This document shows positions 23,569 to 36,179 of a stretch of DNA of 64,000 nt, in pieces. Source of the stretch: Xylaria sp. FL1777 (lineage: Eukaryota > Ascomycota > Sordariomycetes > Xylariales > Xylariaceae); the NCBI GenBank assembly GCA_022578965.1, contig MU400577.1, positions 62,001 to 126,000 on the forward strand, read 5' to 3'. How positions within the stretch are numbered: position 1 is the first letter of the stretch; every line of letters starts with the position of its first letter. Position numbers and translations under genes: made by a program. The notes under the pieces are model-generated. The model made no database searches. It was not told where the DNA came from and saw only the letters and a program-made list of their open reading frames with translations.

Positions 23569-25569
23569 TTATATCTGGGGTTTCGAGGGCGAGTTTCTTA
23601 AGGACTGGCGGGATGCCGGGGTTTTCCTTGATTCAAATGCCGGTTTAACTAAAGCCTCAACGAGAGCTTTTGCGTCTGAGTACAGCTGCCTCAGAAGGAG
23701 CGCCTGCTTTGCAGAAGTTCTCATGGGGATAACAGGATTGAATGTGTGTTTTGAGTAGGCTGCAAAAACAATCCCTCGATTCTTAGGATGTTCATTGAAG
23801 GGACCACCCGTAGCCCTCGAGGGCGATGTAGGAATATACTCACTGTAGAACGGTCGGATCCACCCGCGTGAGATGTCATCAGGGCGCGCATCGACGTTTC
23901 GATATTCGTTCCAGTAATCGCAGTTCAATGCAGCGAGGTGTGTGTCGGTGACGATCTCAAATGGTGACGGGACTTCATTTAGACCATACGCCGCTAACAA
24001 GCGACCGTTTATCTTTGTTACTTTTGTAGAGGCGACAAACCCCCCCATCGCCGTCGTGTTTGTGGGCTTCGGCCCGCTTTCCACCGTAGTGTTCGAGACA
24101 TCTAGACGACGGTCACCGTCTACTGGCCATAGACTCAGCACATATAAAACAGCGAAGTCGTATTTCCTAGCGAGTTCCGCGGCCCGGAGCGCGCCGAGGG
24201 TGTCTCGGAGGTTGGTGGGCGAATAGGTAAGTGCAAGAAGGTGACAGTTGGTTGGTGTGCTAGGTGGAGTGATTTCTTCCTGTACAGGCTTAAATGTATT
24301 GCGTCGCGAAGTTAGATTTTGCGACAGATGACTCTTCCTATAGGAGTTGCGAATGTCCTTGACAGGAGGCGTTGGTGGGACACGCACGTCACGTGTGATA
24401 GGTTGGCTTTCGGCAATATCATCATCACTCAAAGCATAGAAATCATCGAATGTAGGCTCCTTAAGAACGCCGTATTTGCAGATCTGAGACGTTGAAATGG
24501 AAAGTGTTGATGTACTGGCGGGCCTTCGTAGCTTTGAGCGCGGGACACCTTCACTCTTGCTCTTGAGATGACTGCGGAGCTTCGGATCCCCCAGCCTATC
24601 ACCCCAGGTTTCTCGAGCACTTCTTCTGCGTTTGATGTTGCTGATGTTACCGGATGAGGAGAAATCCATTAGCGCCGCGCGGGTAGTAGTGGAGCGCAAC
24701 GGGGTTAGGCCATTAAGAGACATAGATCGGTTGATCGATGGCTTCTGGCTGACCTTGTCAGCGTCAAAAGCTGGAATATAATCTATTAATGACTTTCCAC
24801 CAGATGACAAAGACTGTTGTCTTAGGTCTAAGGTCAACTTGTGTACAGAGTTCTGTGATGAAAGTGAAGGATGCGGAATGGTTTGCAGGCCTAGATTATC
24901 CGAGGGCATGTCGCTGTCTGGTGATAATGTCGAAGGCGCAAAATCTGGAGAAGGAAGCAATCTAAACTCTGTACCGTTATTTTCAGGTTCGCACGCCTGG
25001 CCACTAGGGGACGCTTCGAAATCGAGTGGATTGAAGAGCAAGGATATATGGGTGGGAGTCCAATCGAGCAATCCCGTCTCTGTATTACGAAGAGACTGTG
25101 ATTGTTCCTGTAATGCGTCGTTCCTGTCGCCATCTCCCGAGCTACCTATAGGTCGACGGTTTCTGAACAATGCATCCTCCGGAAAGCGAAAGCGGGACGA
25201 GCGTGGTTTAGTTGGCGAATTTTTATTGCTGCGTTGTAAAGATGAAGCCGAAGCATCGGATCGACTAGGCCGGTTAACTATAGTAACAGTAGAGGTAACC
25301 GATGATCTCTTATTTAATGCTTCCCGCAGGGTCGGTACGCTCTGAGTACGACTCATATCCTCCCCCGGTCCGTCAATATGAGCGTCCCTAGGCGTCATGT
25401 GCATTGATGTAGGCCTAAGGTACGATGGCGATGGAAACATTGGTGATGACGGCCGACGGTTAGCGAGAATTGGTGGCTTCTGCGGCTGTTGTGTTGCCCT
25501 CTGCCTCCCTCGCCCCCTCCGTCTTGACCCAGTAAAGAACTGTTCCAACTTTTCGAAACCGTGTGCCAT
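23569..25569 (-). CDS. Uncharacterised 666-residue fungal protein
   Basis: A single uninterrupted frame from an ATG. The N-terminal two thirds are Ser/Pro/Arg-rich with basic patches such as GSRRRGRGRQR and are probably disordered, with many potential Ser-Pro phosphosites. From about residue 435 the sequence becomes compact and folded: PTNCHLLALTYSPTNLRD, TLGALRAAELARKYDFAVLY, VLSLWPVDGDRRLD, then GGFVASTKVTKINGRLLAAYG and a final region with HPKNRGIVFAAYSKHTF. The alternation of predicted beta strands and helices (LLALTYS, AVLYVLSLWP) suggests an alpha/beta domain. I cannot assign it to a named family. There is no signal peptide or transmembrane helix. It is convergent with the predicted secreted protein, with no operon-like context. 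Confidence 0.8.
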   Translation of the reverse strand: MAHGFEKLEQFFTGSRRRGRGRQRATQQPQKPPILANRRPSSPMFPSPSYLRPTSMHMTPRDAHIDGPGEDMSRTQSVPTLREALNKRSSVTSTVTIVNRPSRSDASASSLQRSNKNSPTKPRSSRFRFPEDALFRNRRPIGSSGDGDRNDALQEQSQSLRNTETGLLDWTPTHISLLFNPLDFEASPSGQACEPENNGTEFRLLPSPDFAPSTLSPDSDMPSDNLGLQTIPHPSLSSQNSVHKLTLDLRQQSLSSGGKSLIDYIPAFDADKVSQKPSINRSMSLNGLTPLRSTTTRAALMDFSSSGNISNIKRRRSARETWGDRLGDPKLRSHLKSKSEGVPRSKLRRPASTSTLSISTSQICKYGVLKEPTFDDFYALSDDDIAESQPITRDVRVPPTPPVKDIRNSYRKSHLSQNLTSRRNTFKPVQEEITPPSTPTNCHLLALTYSPTNLRDTLGALRAAELARKYDFAVLYVLSLWPVDGDRRLDVSNTTVESGPKPTNTTAMGGFVASTKVTKINGRLLAAYGLNEVPSPFEIVTDTHLAALNCDYWNEYRNVDARPDDISRGWIRPFYSEYIPTSPSRATGGPFNEHPKNRGIVFAAYSKHTFNPVIPMRTSAKQALLLRQLYSDAKALVEALVKPAFESRKTPASRQSLRNSPSKPQI

Positions 25570-28500
25570 TTTCCATACGGCAATCGGGAATGTATATGTA
25601 TGTGTTGATCCTCTATTTTCAAGTTAGCACTCAACCCCCCTGGATAGAGGTCGTAAGTGAAGCTACACATACCAAATATTGGGTAAAATGGTGAATAGTT
25701 GATACAATGGTAAGAGGATATAGCGTGGTGAACACAAGAAGAAAGAAATTATTAAAATCTCCGTAGCGAATTGAGATTGGCGGCCAGGAATCAGCCGAGG
25801 ACCTTAATATATAACAATACTAGGGCTCTCTCTGTGTAGGAGATTGGGTTGCATGTGCTCAATGGCGGGATCCAAGTAATACAGGTAGAAAGAATGGGCA
25901 GCACAAATCATTTAGAAAGCCACGGAAGTAGCCTTCCACAAATAAAAATGCCGACTGTGAGTGCTAGATAGTACAAGCGTGAGGGTTCGAGAGGAGTCTC
26001 CCCAGGATGGTGATTATAAAGTAGATCGACGAGGGGGGTCAATGTTCCTCCATACTCTCTCTCTCCCTACGCCAGAGGGGAATACGCAGCTAGAGGCAAT
26101 GTATAATGATCTAGAAGAGGATGGCGTGTCTCGGATATGTCTGGAACGATATCACATACGTCTTGGGTGACATATACAGTGGCGTCTGGGGATACCGATT
26201 CCTGACAGTGGCTTTAATCGCTGATAGACATCGGGTCTGGCTACGCGCATGTACGGACGACCGGCTGCGCAGACTTTCGAGTCAACACGCGGCGTGTCTG
26301 GGGAGCCGGTGGCTGGTAGGAAATAGAATGGAAAGGGAATTGACGAAAGAGGGATGGTGAGTCGAACCGTTTTTCAGATAATGCCCAGGCAGGTCTTGGA
26401 CTAATAAGAGTCAAGTCAGGTCGAGAAATCTAGCCCGTGGCACATAATACCGACAACGCTAGAGGGATGGCGTGTTTCTTTTTGGGTTGGAGTCTGATCG
26501 TTTTTCTTTTATTACTCTTGGCTAGAAAGAGTAAACTTGTTGGTGTAGGTAGCAAAGACGCTGGGAGAAGAAGTGTTTTTGTTGTTTAGACGGTTGGCTG
26601 GGCTCATGATATTGGTATTGGCTGGACTGGGATGCAGAGGACGGCTGGACTGGGATGCAGAGGACGGCTGGGATGGGAGAAGATGGAGGGTGGGTGGAGG
26701 GTGGGAGTCTGCCGCCATTGGCCAGACTGACCGTGAAATGATCGTTTTGGGAATGTACCAGGTGGTATTATAACCAACAGGGTGGTGGCTGCCAGACAAA
26801 GCGAGGAAAAAGAAGTGCACTTGCTCCATCAGTAACCCGGTTCTAAGTCTGTGCTGAGGCGCATGCGTAAACTGCCATGTAACCCAGACAGCCAGCACAG
26901 TACCGTAGGTACCTTAGGTATGGTATACAGAGGGCGAAAGAGGGCGAAACCCCTACCTATAAGGCTATATGTATAAGGTATATGTATAAGGTATCTATAC
27001 GCAGTACGTGCTTTCAGGCACCAATATTCAACAACACGAAGCACGGTGAGATGAGCAGGGAAGAGGTTGGGAAGAGGGAAAAGGTGAGAACTCAGAAGCA
27101 ATCGAGTGCCGTTTTCCAGTTCTCAGGAGGATACCTGAGGTACACCGTCATCGTCACATTTCACCAGTCGCTGTAGAGATAGATACCGAGGCATGCAACT
27201 CTGGTGCTGCTGTTGTCGATATAAGAACAAGGCAACAAGGCGAAAGGCGACTTTGCCACCTGCAGCTACCGGTATCTGTGATGCAGCTAGCTATGAGCAG
27301 GAAATCTGTCAACCTTGGAATTGCAGTAGCCATGAGGTCGCCCAACCCCGTGCTTCTGCCCATGCTGTAGGTATCTATCTACCTACCTAGCTAGGCACCT
27401 ACCTCCTGCGTATTACCGCGCTTGAAAGTCTGTGGGCGTGCGTACATTTCTTCAGCCGCAGCAGCAAATGCATCTCGAGCTGACAGTTCATGTCGTCAGA
27501 GGCGGCATTCGACGGATGGATTCGAGAGCCACTCTGCAGCTAGGGAGATCGAACAAATTGGTTGTCAAAGAAGACCAGGGCTATCCGTCGCTTCTCATAT
27601 AGTCGCCCTTGTGATATCACATTTCGGACGGCTTCCCTAGTACGGCTATAACGCTTCGATTAATGATTAATTTACCTCTCGTACCCGTCGCAGACCAGGT
27701 TAACTGCCCTGCCTTGCGCAGTATGTAGGTCGAACAGCTGTGATACCAGGAACCCCAGGCGCCAGAGGCGGGGGGAGGAGGGGTCGACATACCTGGGCCA
27801 GCCATAGACGTCGGAAGATAGGGAAGAAGTGAATCACGCGCACAGACATCAGACATCGGCCTGCGCAGGACTGCAAGCCCTTCCACCAAAAGCAATGCTC
27901 ACTCACATGCGCGACGAGACGAACGCGCGCCATGAGCGACAAGCCAGCCTATTATAACGTATACCAGTCGCAGAGATGTGTTCTTCTGCCGAGTCGGTCT
28001 GAAGACTCTGAACCCATACCTTACTACCTTAAGTACCTATGTACAGTAAGTACCCATACGCTGCTCCAATACATGCAGATGCCGGTAACTGTGATATAAA
28101 CAGTCCTGGTAAGTGATCCACTAACCCCCAGAAGAGGGTAGATTGTCGGCCAATAAAGTCCTACTTTGCTGGTCAGGCGCGATTTTCTGGAGCATTAAAG
28201 TGCAGTTGATCTCCAAGGTTTTTTGACAACTCAACAACTGTGTAGGTAGGTGCGTGGAATACTTTCTTCATTACTCTGTTGAACATTTCAAGGCAAGCTT
28301 GTCTCTCAACATGTCTTTGCTTCCCCTGCCGACCTGTATGTGCTAAAACTTAACATATGCTAGCCTGGATACTCTCTTCGCCTTGCTTCCATCCCTCTGG
28401 ATCAATGTCTTGCTTTAATTACTCTTTGATCTACCTACTGCATCGTTGTCTAGCGGTGTCCGGGCTGCGCTAGTAACGGGTCCGTACTCTATCGGACACT

Positions 28501-30511
28501 TCAACGCCTGCCAGGTCCCGATTGCGACGGAATACAATGCAACAAGCGGCAATAGTAATGACACCAAACCTGCGCTTTTTCATCATCGGCTCCCGTTCCT
28601 GAGCTGGTCTCGGACTAGAAAAGGAACGGCTTGTATTTCTCGCGGCGTATCTACGTACGTATGCTCATGCTCGTCTACAATTGCCTCCTCGGGAGTTACT
28701 TAGGAGGCAAGTTAGTGACAGGAGAAGTTCTTGTTTTCAGCTCTCAACAAACCTCATACAAAACCGCCTAGCGCTCCAATAGTCCATCTCTCAACTAAAT
28801 CGGTTTCTTATACGGAAAAATTTTCATGTCTGGCTATTCTTAAGCAGAATACTGATATGTCATGGCCAAAAAAAGTTTCTCCCTCAGCTGGTGATTTAAA
28901 TTCACAGTGCAGGTGCGCCGAGAGACAGTCCCAAACACACTATCAGTTCGTACTCTATACTTCACTTCTCCCCTAGCATCACGGCAATCTTGTCTTATCG
29001 CGCGGCACCCTGCTTGCTGCGTGTCGAGCCAATTGATCTCAGACAGAAGCGAGACCACCGGATCGCTAAATGAAGGAAGAGCATTACTGCATAGGGAAAT
29101 TGAACAGAATGCTACGCCGAGTGTAAGATCTCTCTGCTCACTTGCATTGTCCTGTCTTCCTCGAACTCAGCTCGGTACCGACAGGTGCACAGACAACAAA
29201 CAGTGTTGTATGATTTCAAATGTAGTGTGTCGTTACTCACTCAGTACTCACTCAGTACACCGCAAACCCGTGTCAGGCACTGTCACAATTCCAATTGTGT
29301 TTCTATGATGTGGTTCCGAGTAATTTATCTGGTAGAGACTGTCTTGGCTTTATTCCTATCCATCCCAACTGCAGGTGTACTGCTGCTGGTGTTACTTTGT
29401 TTCTGTGTAGGAGCTCAAAGGTATAGTCAAGGATTATCGCGTTTCAAACATTATAACACCCTCGTTGTTTTCTTCCCTTATTCTAATACCAACTACCCAT
29501 TTTTGTTCAATCTACTTATAGCCCTAGGAATTTATACAGGTATCTCTCAAAGATGAAGCCTAGGGAGGTAGCATGAGATATGAGATTTAAATTGTCGACC
29601 TCCTAATAATACATTCTTACCTAAGCCATTCAGTATAACTAGGTACGTACACGTGTAGACATCAAGTGTGAGCTGCAGTAAACTGTCTTGTTATTGCAAG
29701 GTCGGTAACTTGTCGCTAGCTTGGTAAGTACATAGGTAGCCAATGGGGCCCTCATAGTGGACATTAAGTAGGGTCATAACCCATGAAATTATGTTCCTCA
29801 CGTGACCCTCCTCCTACAATTCATTTTACCTGCCAATAATCATACAACGGTAGACTAAGGAAAGCATGATATTCTTTTAAAGCTTACGCTGTCAGCGAGA
29901 TATAGCCAGCGTATTTTGGTATCGCAATGTGTCATTCACCATCTCATCAGGGCTCTGAGAGACTGCAATCATGATCGCCGGGTAAGCTCCCGCCACCACG
30001 ACACGCTGTCCAGGGATACGGCGGTCTCGTCTATGCAGCATCGGAGGCCTTGATCTTGATCGCATTAGGGTAGTCTATGCGTAGGCGTCTCGTCTTATGC
30101 TGGCAGAGTTTCTCCTCACACCTAACCTTTCTCGCTACCATCGTTTCTATACAAGTTCGTGTCGAACTTGGATGAGGGCTTAGATCTTAGGTGTCATTCT
30201 AGTCGGCGATAGGTGGTGGCGGTGCTGCGAAGCAAGCAGTGCGCGAGTACCTATCCGGTTAAGCTACCGAAAGCGAACATGGAGCATGCGCAGTGGGTGT
30301 GACTGGCTGAGCATACAGCAGCTCGATCATGACCAATCAAGCATGATCGCGTACTAGATCCGTGAGAATGAGCCCCTCACCTGGATTGGAGGCTTCCTGC
30401 CAGCCTCACTTTGAGAAATCTGGGCAATTCGTTTTGTATTGACATTAATTCGCTATTTCCTCGTCTACTTCAAAGATTTCAAGTGCACCAGGCTGTCAAT
30501 ATACGGGGGAA
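25570..30511. other. Five-kilobase gene-poor region
   Basis: No ORF here shows a domain or convincing coding bias. A 23-bp unit (GGCTGGACTGGGATGCAGAG plus GAC) is repeated in tandem twice near 26620-26670. TAGGTA/TACCTA words are common. The last few hundred bases should hold the promoter of the HET-domain gene. I see no RNA gene. Confidence 0.5.
26617..26672. repeat. Short tandem duplication
   Basis: Two adjacent near-identical copies of a 23-bp unit containing GGACTGGGATGCAGAGGAC, followed by a partial third (GGCTGGGATGGGA). Small minisatellite-like repeat of no known function. Confidence 0.5.
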
Positions 30512-33028
30512 ATGAACAGGGAAATGCTAGACACGGGGGCCTCTCGAAGCTCGGCTCAGAGTGACCCTATGTGTCCTGAGGTTCCTATCGTCAGAGTACC
30601 ACCAAATCCACGGCATGGTATTAAGGAGCCGCGCCCTATAAGGCCAGAAAGAAACCCATTCTCGCCTGATCCACCTCGTCTGTATGGACATGTTGTTTCG
30701 GATGGAGGGCAATTTCCTATCCAAGGCCAACAGGCAATGTTCATACCACCGGCCGCCTCACCTCGAGGACATCCAACATATTTTGAACCTCCATTTAACG
30801 AATACTTGCATCCCAGGCCCAGGATGCCTACGACAAACCCTCACTATGGACTTCCCTATGGGTCTCATGATATTAACCACGCTAGAGAACAATGGCGGCT
30901 GTCTGATCCTTATCTCCACGGCCATACACTGGATCCTATGTTTAGTCCTTACATGCAAAGAAGTCTAAGTGACCGGCGGGTTTATGACTCTGATCCTTCG
31001 ACCCCTAGCTTCTCAACTGAAAATAATAGACGGAGCCAACGCCAGAGAAAACCCCATGGGATATTAAAGCCGCGGCCACTTCAGTCCGGAGATCCGCATG
31101 GCCGACGGCGGTCACAAAGTCACGGTCAGAGTCCAGACGGACCGGGAAGGGTTGGTCCTGACGAAGCATCGCTATCCAGCTCAACCAATAATGGAACCGG
31201 GCTCACATTGCCTTCAAGATTAACAACTAGTTCTATACCTACTTCCATAGGAGAAGCACCCTTCCAGTATCGCCGGCTTGAGGCCTCCGAATTCCGACTT
31301 GTCCGTCTCCTCCCAGCAAACATGTCAATGATCAAATGCGAGATCCTTCACGCGTCCTTAGAGACTGAGGCACAAGCGCAGAAGTACATCGCTCTCTCGT
31401 ATACCTGGGGTGACGTCGACCCCAACACTAAAATCCAAGTTGATGGATGCCCATTTTACATTACCCCTAATCTTTACGGCGCGCTGAAAAGGCTTCGAAG
31501 GCAGCACAAGTCTGTTATGGTGTGGGTAGATGCCCTTTGCATAAACCAGCGAAACAAGGAAGAACAGTCTCAACAAGTTGCATTGATGACACATATCTAC
31601 GAACGAGCGGAATCTGTTGCCGCCTGGCTCGGGCCTAAGTCAGACAGCAGTGAGCTGGCCTTTGAACTGATACAAGAAACATATGACCAAGCAGATCCAA
31701 AGTCAGTATCGGATATAATCGCAGATAAGCAGTGGAAACCTTATTTCACTGCTATTGTAAATCTTTCCGAAAGAGACTTTTGGAGCAGACTTTGGATAGT
31801 GCAAGAGATCCTCAATGCACAGTCCGTCAATTTTTATTGCGGCGAGTCTGACATTAGCTGGAGTATCCTTCAGAGCGTTTCTGAAATCTTCAAACGTCAC
31901 GAGGCGGATATAAAATACCACTTCCCGCGGGGTATGAAAGGCTCCCGGCAAGGGTTGTCGTATGCTCACACTCTAGGTTTTCAAGGGCCCGCTAGCCTCA
32001 GTATTCTAAAACCAAGGCCAGAGGAGGGTCCTGAATCTCTCCTGGATGTGCTTCGAATATGCAGGACAAAACTAGCTGCTGAACCTCGAGATAAGGTCTT
32101 CGGCGTCCTAGGAATCTTACCTGAAAGTGTTCAGTGTCACTTTCCTCCCGATTATAACGCATCTTTAAGAGAAGTATATACTAATGTGGTGGATTTACTT
32201 CTTCATACAACTCGTCGTGTCGACATCATATGCGACGCAATTTATTTCCCAGTTTATACAAGGACTGTAAAACTGCCTACTTGGGTACCCGATTGGTCGC
32301 ATATTCCATCCACCGCGGCACTTGGATCATCTTACGACTTCTCTGCAGCTAGTAATGTGGATGCAGATTTCGATTTCCTTGATCCACCGCAACGAACCAA
32401 ACTTAAGGTCGCCGCCATCTACCTTGATGTTTTAAAGATACGAGGCAACCCAGTGGGGACATTCTGTACCTTGGATGACTATCTGATGGCGTTTTTACAT
32501 TGGCAGGTCAAACCATTTGTCTCGTTGGTGGCCGATGAAGAGGATCCTGAGACACGGAAACGGAAAGACGAGGCTTTCTGTCGTACAATAGCATTGGGGA
32601 AGACTCCAAATACTCGAGGGGCGGGCTCATGGATGAAGATGTGCTACCACGTCTTTGCATCGCTCATCAGCGAACGCTTACCGTCTCTAGGTCTCAGCGA
32701 CCACTTAAAGAACTATGTGAATCAGATAGAAGGGATTCCACCTAACGACAGGCGGATGATCTTGCAAAACAACTGTGCTTCGCCGATGGAAGGACGTTGC
32801 TTCTTTACTACTGAGAGCGGGCTTATGGGTATGGGCTCGGGCTTCATGAAAAGTGGTGACATTATCTGCGTGCCTCTGGGCTGCAAGACACCGATTATAT
32901 TACGACAGGATGGAAATAATGAGTACCGCTTAGTGGGCGACGCTTATGTGGATGGTTACATGACTGGAAAGGCTGTTAAGGAATGGAGGGACGGGAAAAG
33001 GACATTGGAAAATTATGTCCTGCACTAA
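30512..33028 (+). CDS. Heterokaryon incompatibility (HET) domain protein
   Basis: A single-exon gene of 838 residues. The first 260 residues are Pro/Arg/Ser-rich and probably disordered. The HET domain starts at about residue 292 with YIALSYTWGD, continues with VMVWVDALCINQRNKEEQ, the helix QVALMTHIYERAESVAAWLG, and RDFWSRLWIVQEILNAQSVN, which are the three conserved blocks of the family. Downstream are LDVLRICRTKLAAEPRDKVF, typical of het-6-type proteins, VLGILPESV and a C-terminal HET-associated region with CIPLGxxxPIxLR-like sequence (ICVPLGCKTPIILR) and GDAYVDGYMTGKA. HET proteins trigger or regulate cell death after fusion of unlike hyphae. Most members of this large family have no demonstrated incompatibility function. 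No partner gene (STAND NTPase, SNARE or similar) is adjacent. Confidence 0.95.
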   Translation: MNREMLDTGASRSSAQSDPMCPEVPIVRVPPNPRHGIKEPRPIRPERNPFSPDPPRLYGHVVSDGGQFPIQGQQAMFIPPAASPRGHPTYFEPPFNEYLHPRPRMPTTNPHYGLPYGSHDINHAREQWRLSDPYLHGHTLDPMFSPYMQRSLSDRRVYDSDPSTPSFSTENNRRSQRQRKPHGILKPRPLQSGDPHGRRRSQSHGQSPDGPGRVGPDEASLSSSTNNGTGLTLPSRLTTSSIPTSIGEAPFQYRRLEASEFRLVRLLPANMSMIKCEILHASLETEAQAQKYIALSYTWGDVDPNTKIQVDGCPFYITPNLYGALKRLRRQHKSVMVWVDALCINQRNKEEQSQQVALMTHIYERAESVAAWLGPKSDSSELAFELIQETYDQADPKSVSDIIADKQWKPYFTAIVNLSERDFWSRLWIVQEILNAQSVNFYCGESDISWSILQSVSEIFKRHEADIKYHFPRGMKGSRQGLSYAHTLGFQGPASLSILKPRPEEGPESLLDVLRICRTKLAAEPRDKVFGVLGILPESVQCHFPPDYNASLREVYTNVVDLLLHTTRRVDIICDAIYFPVYTRTVKLPTWVPDWSHIPSTAALGSSYDFSAASNVDADFDFLDPPQRTKLKVAAIYLDVLKIRGNPVGTFCTLDDYLMAFLHWQVKPFVSLVADEEDPETRKRKDEAFCRTIALGKTPNTRGAGSWMKMCYHVFASLISERLPSLGLSDHLKNYVNQIEGIPPNDRRMILQNNCASPMEGRCFFTTESGLMGMGSGFMKSGDIICVPLGCKTPIILRQDGNNEYRLVGDAYVDGYMTGKAVKEWRDGKRTLENYVLH

Positions 33029-34455
33029 GGGTTCTTGCAGGCTGCGGTTATACATCCTACGACTCTGCGATCTATCTTTCGGAACTCCATCTGGCAGACA
33101 TTGTGCTGTTCAGCCTTACCTTTACAAATGCTTATCTTCCTCCTATCTGATTAAATTGCGAAAGCTAGGATCGGGGTCAACTATACTGGCCATGTTCACA
33201 GCAACCGGGTTCTTTCTGCGACTAGTACGAGGAAAGGCAGTGCTATCGGATACAGGCTGCCCTGTGTTGAGTTGCCATAGTCTGTTCTTGGTCAGATGGG
33301 CGTGTCTCGGATAGATCCGTGGTTACCTGCCTACGGTCACGGAACTCTACTGCAGCTGGCCCTGTTTCACTGGCCGCCATTGTCTGCCATGTCGTTCATT
33401 GCGAGTTGCATGCGAAAGCGCCGCTCTCCGGACAGACATGTAGCAGATATCTTGAAGATAATGTTATACGTTGCCATAACGCACTGCATCTCCGACTGTC
33501 ATATTAAGGTAACTACAGTCCAGCTCGCCATGTCGGCTGTTCCGCTAATCCTCCTCCCAGAAACTACGTAGCTCGATAGCTATCGCCATTTCAGTCCTAG
33601 ATAATCTCCATTATATTAACCGTGCTGTAGCAAGCTTCTCACAAAGAGCCGCTCTTTTACCATCTGCTCGAACATCGCGACACGTTGACAATCGAGATGT
33701 CCTAGGACGTATACCTACATCAAGGAGGGCCTGTAGCACAACATCAACCATTTCTGGGCAAGCCAATATCTTAGTGCAGCGATAGAGGAATAGTAACAAG
33801 AATTGTATGAATGTAGCTACCTCTATGTTTTAATTGGCGGGTAATGGACGCTTAACCGAGCTGATCAAAATTGATAAAATTGGCCGGTAAAGTGTACTAC
33901 AAGGGATAGAAGCACAGACCATATGCGAAGATTCTACATTCGAGCTCTGCTGTTGAAAAATTTACTTTTCCTAAGTCACTGTGATCATTCTGGGTGCCTA
34001 CACAACAAAGTTAATGCATTGGTAGATATGAGAATCCTGTAATCCTCTACGCAACCTCTCGCCTTGGCGTTTGCTGTCGACCCCTCTCTATGGAAAGAAG
34101 GCCACGAGGAAGGAAAACAATATTAGAAAGAAAGGTACGAAATGACAGGGGACATAAAAAAGTTGTTTGTAATCTTGAGATGGACCATACCACGGGTACC
34201 CCGTGGTTGTTGCTCGCTGGCATTTTGTCAGCGGCGCCTGTCCGGTGCATCGGGCCATCTCCATCAATTCAGGCCGTATGGATGGGACTGGGGGGACATA
34301 GGAGGTCTCAATGGGAGGCAAGAGAGACCTCCCGACTGGACGCAGGCGGATCTCATTTAATCCCATTTGTATTGTACTTTTTGCTCTCGATCACTACATA
34401 ATCTCTCTCATATAGGGGGTATTTACGAGGAGGGATCGAGGAATACTATTTTTCC

Positions 34456-34531
34456 TGGCCAAGCCTGATGTTAACCTCGGTGAGGACCCAACACCGGGGC
34501 TCCCAAGCTAACCATTGAGCTACGGCGTCCA
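34456..34531 (-). pseudogene. tRNA-like relic (possible SINE head)
   Basis: On the minus strand the block starts GGACGCCGTAGCTCAATGG, which fits a 7-nt acceptor arm plus pol III A box, and continues with a CGGTG...CACCG stem. The B-box position carries GGTTAACATC instead of GGTTCGAATC, and no 3' acceptor strand pairs with GGACGCC. It is therefore not a functional tRNA gene as it stands. Confidence 0.25.
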
Positions 34532-36174
34532 TCTCTTGTGAGAGTACAAACTGTTGCGTGGTGAAAACGTACCTAATTATTAGTATTTATAAGGGACATC
34601 AGGGCGCTCTATTACCGGACTTCTGCCGGGGTTTGTGTGTTGTGAGATGGCTTGATTGCTTTGTTCTGTCATATTTGATAGTGGCAATGATCACTGGTGG
34701 GAGAGGAGTGAGACGCTGAGACACTGTGGGCACTATTGCTTGACCCAGCTGTCAAAATGCATTCTAAGTGGATAAGTCTAGGATTAGCTTCCTTACGCTC
34801 TAAGAATAAACGACCACATACAAGTAAGAAGGTCAGAGCTTCTGGTCAGAGAAAGAGACAAAAAAAAAAAAAAAAAAAGGAACGAAACAGTGACACCGCG
34901 TTGTACCTGGCGAACAAGTCAGACTACCTACTTACTAGTAACTATACGAGATAGAAGAAGGAAAAAAAGGAAGATCGGCAACTTCACTTTAGAAATCACT
35001 CCGTTGAACTTTATATCCTTTCTCTATGAATCGTAGGTAGGATGTTGTTGTTGCGACTATTTTTATACTCGCTTTCTTATCCATCAATCCCACAATCAGT
35101 ATGCTTGGCACAGATATATCCCTCCCTGGCATAGTGCAGTCTGTTGCATGATGAAGTCCTGTCAGGCTTTATACTATTGAGTTATAGAGCTCCTCGCAAC
35201 ATGCCATTCGTCGAGTTTCTTGATGAGTGACAGCTAGGGGGCCATAATGTAGTCATTTGCATTGGGGCCAGACCAGGTGGTGATGCCGGTCGGGTGAGGG
35301 TCTTTATATACCTAGGTAGGGATATATGGGGTGGTCACGGTCGGCCATGATGTCTCCGACGCTTTAAGTAGGATGCGATTAAATCGGCATTGATATTGTC
35401 ACAACCCGATTGTCGCCCGTCGTGGAGAGACGAATGTATGCAAGCTGCGATAGCTGCTCGTACTTTTGATGCATTATTGCTATCTGTTAGTGGCATATAG
35501 TCACATCAAGGTTGTCTACAATCAATAAATACATAAATAACCCAATTTACACTCAATATTCATTTATCAGTGAGAAGTTTGCAAACAAAGCAGGGCGGGC
35601 TCTGCGAAAATGCAACGGAACCGTCATTCTCGTCAGAGCCCTGTAATTCCCGACAACTCCAGTATTATAAGCAATTTTCACGAACACCTGACTAGCTCTA
35701 GCTTATCCCAAGCGTGGCCAAACCTGCTCAACCTTCAAATCCCGCAACTCTCATTCGCCTGATCTGGGGTCTAATTCGGTGACTCAACCAGTGCTGCGGA
35801 TCTGAGATGAGGCTCATGGGGCACTAGGGTCCAGTGTAATGGAAACCCGCGGTATTTGTACAATTATAGATAGAGAATTCGGGCCAATCTGCTAACTACT
35901 CCCTAGTGTGGTCTATGCCGGGAACGGGTCGGGGACCCGGACTCGGCGATCGCATCCCCGGTCTGCCCTGTGACTGGCTGTTTGCTATACGACGTGCGTC
36001 TACAGTATACGTAGATGTCATTTCGGTCATTTCACACAACCTCAGGTATCTATCTAGCTGATGCGACCTAGACATGGCGGCCGCACTGCATCTCCTTTGT
36101 TTCTTGGGCCCAAATCGCATATCCGCCACACGTCATCTTGTCAGCTCCCTCTTCTAAGTCGGGATATCGGGCGG

Positions 36175-36179
36175 CCAAT
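36175..36179 (+). promoter_or_regulatory. CCAAT box upstream of alternative oxidase
   Basis: CCAAT word inside GGCGGCCAATAA. The position is reasonable for a HAP-complex-type promoter element, but this is only a five-base match and is not otherwise tested. Confidence 0.25.

Noticed and set aside
28446..29556. Several 70-130 codon ORFs in the 28-29.5 kb region
   Set aside because: No coding bias, domains or splice structure; they overlap on both strands in AT-rich intergenic DNA.
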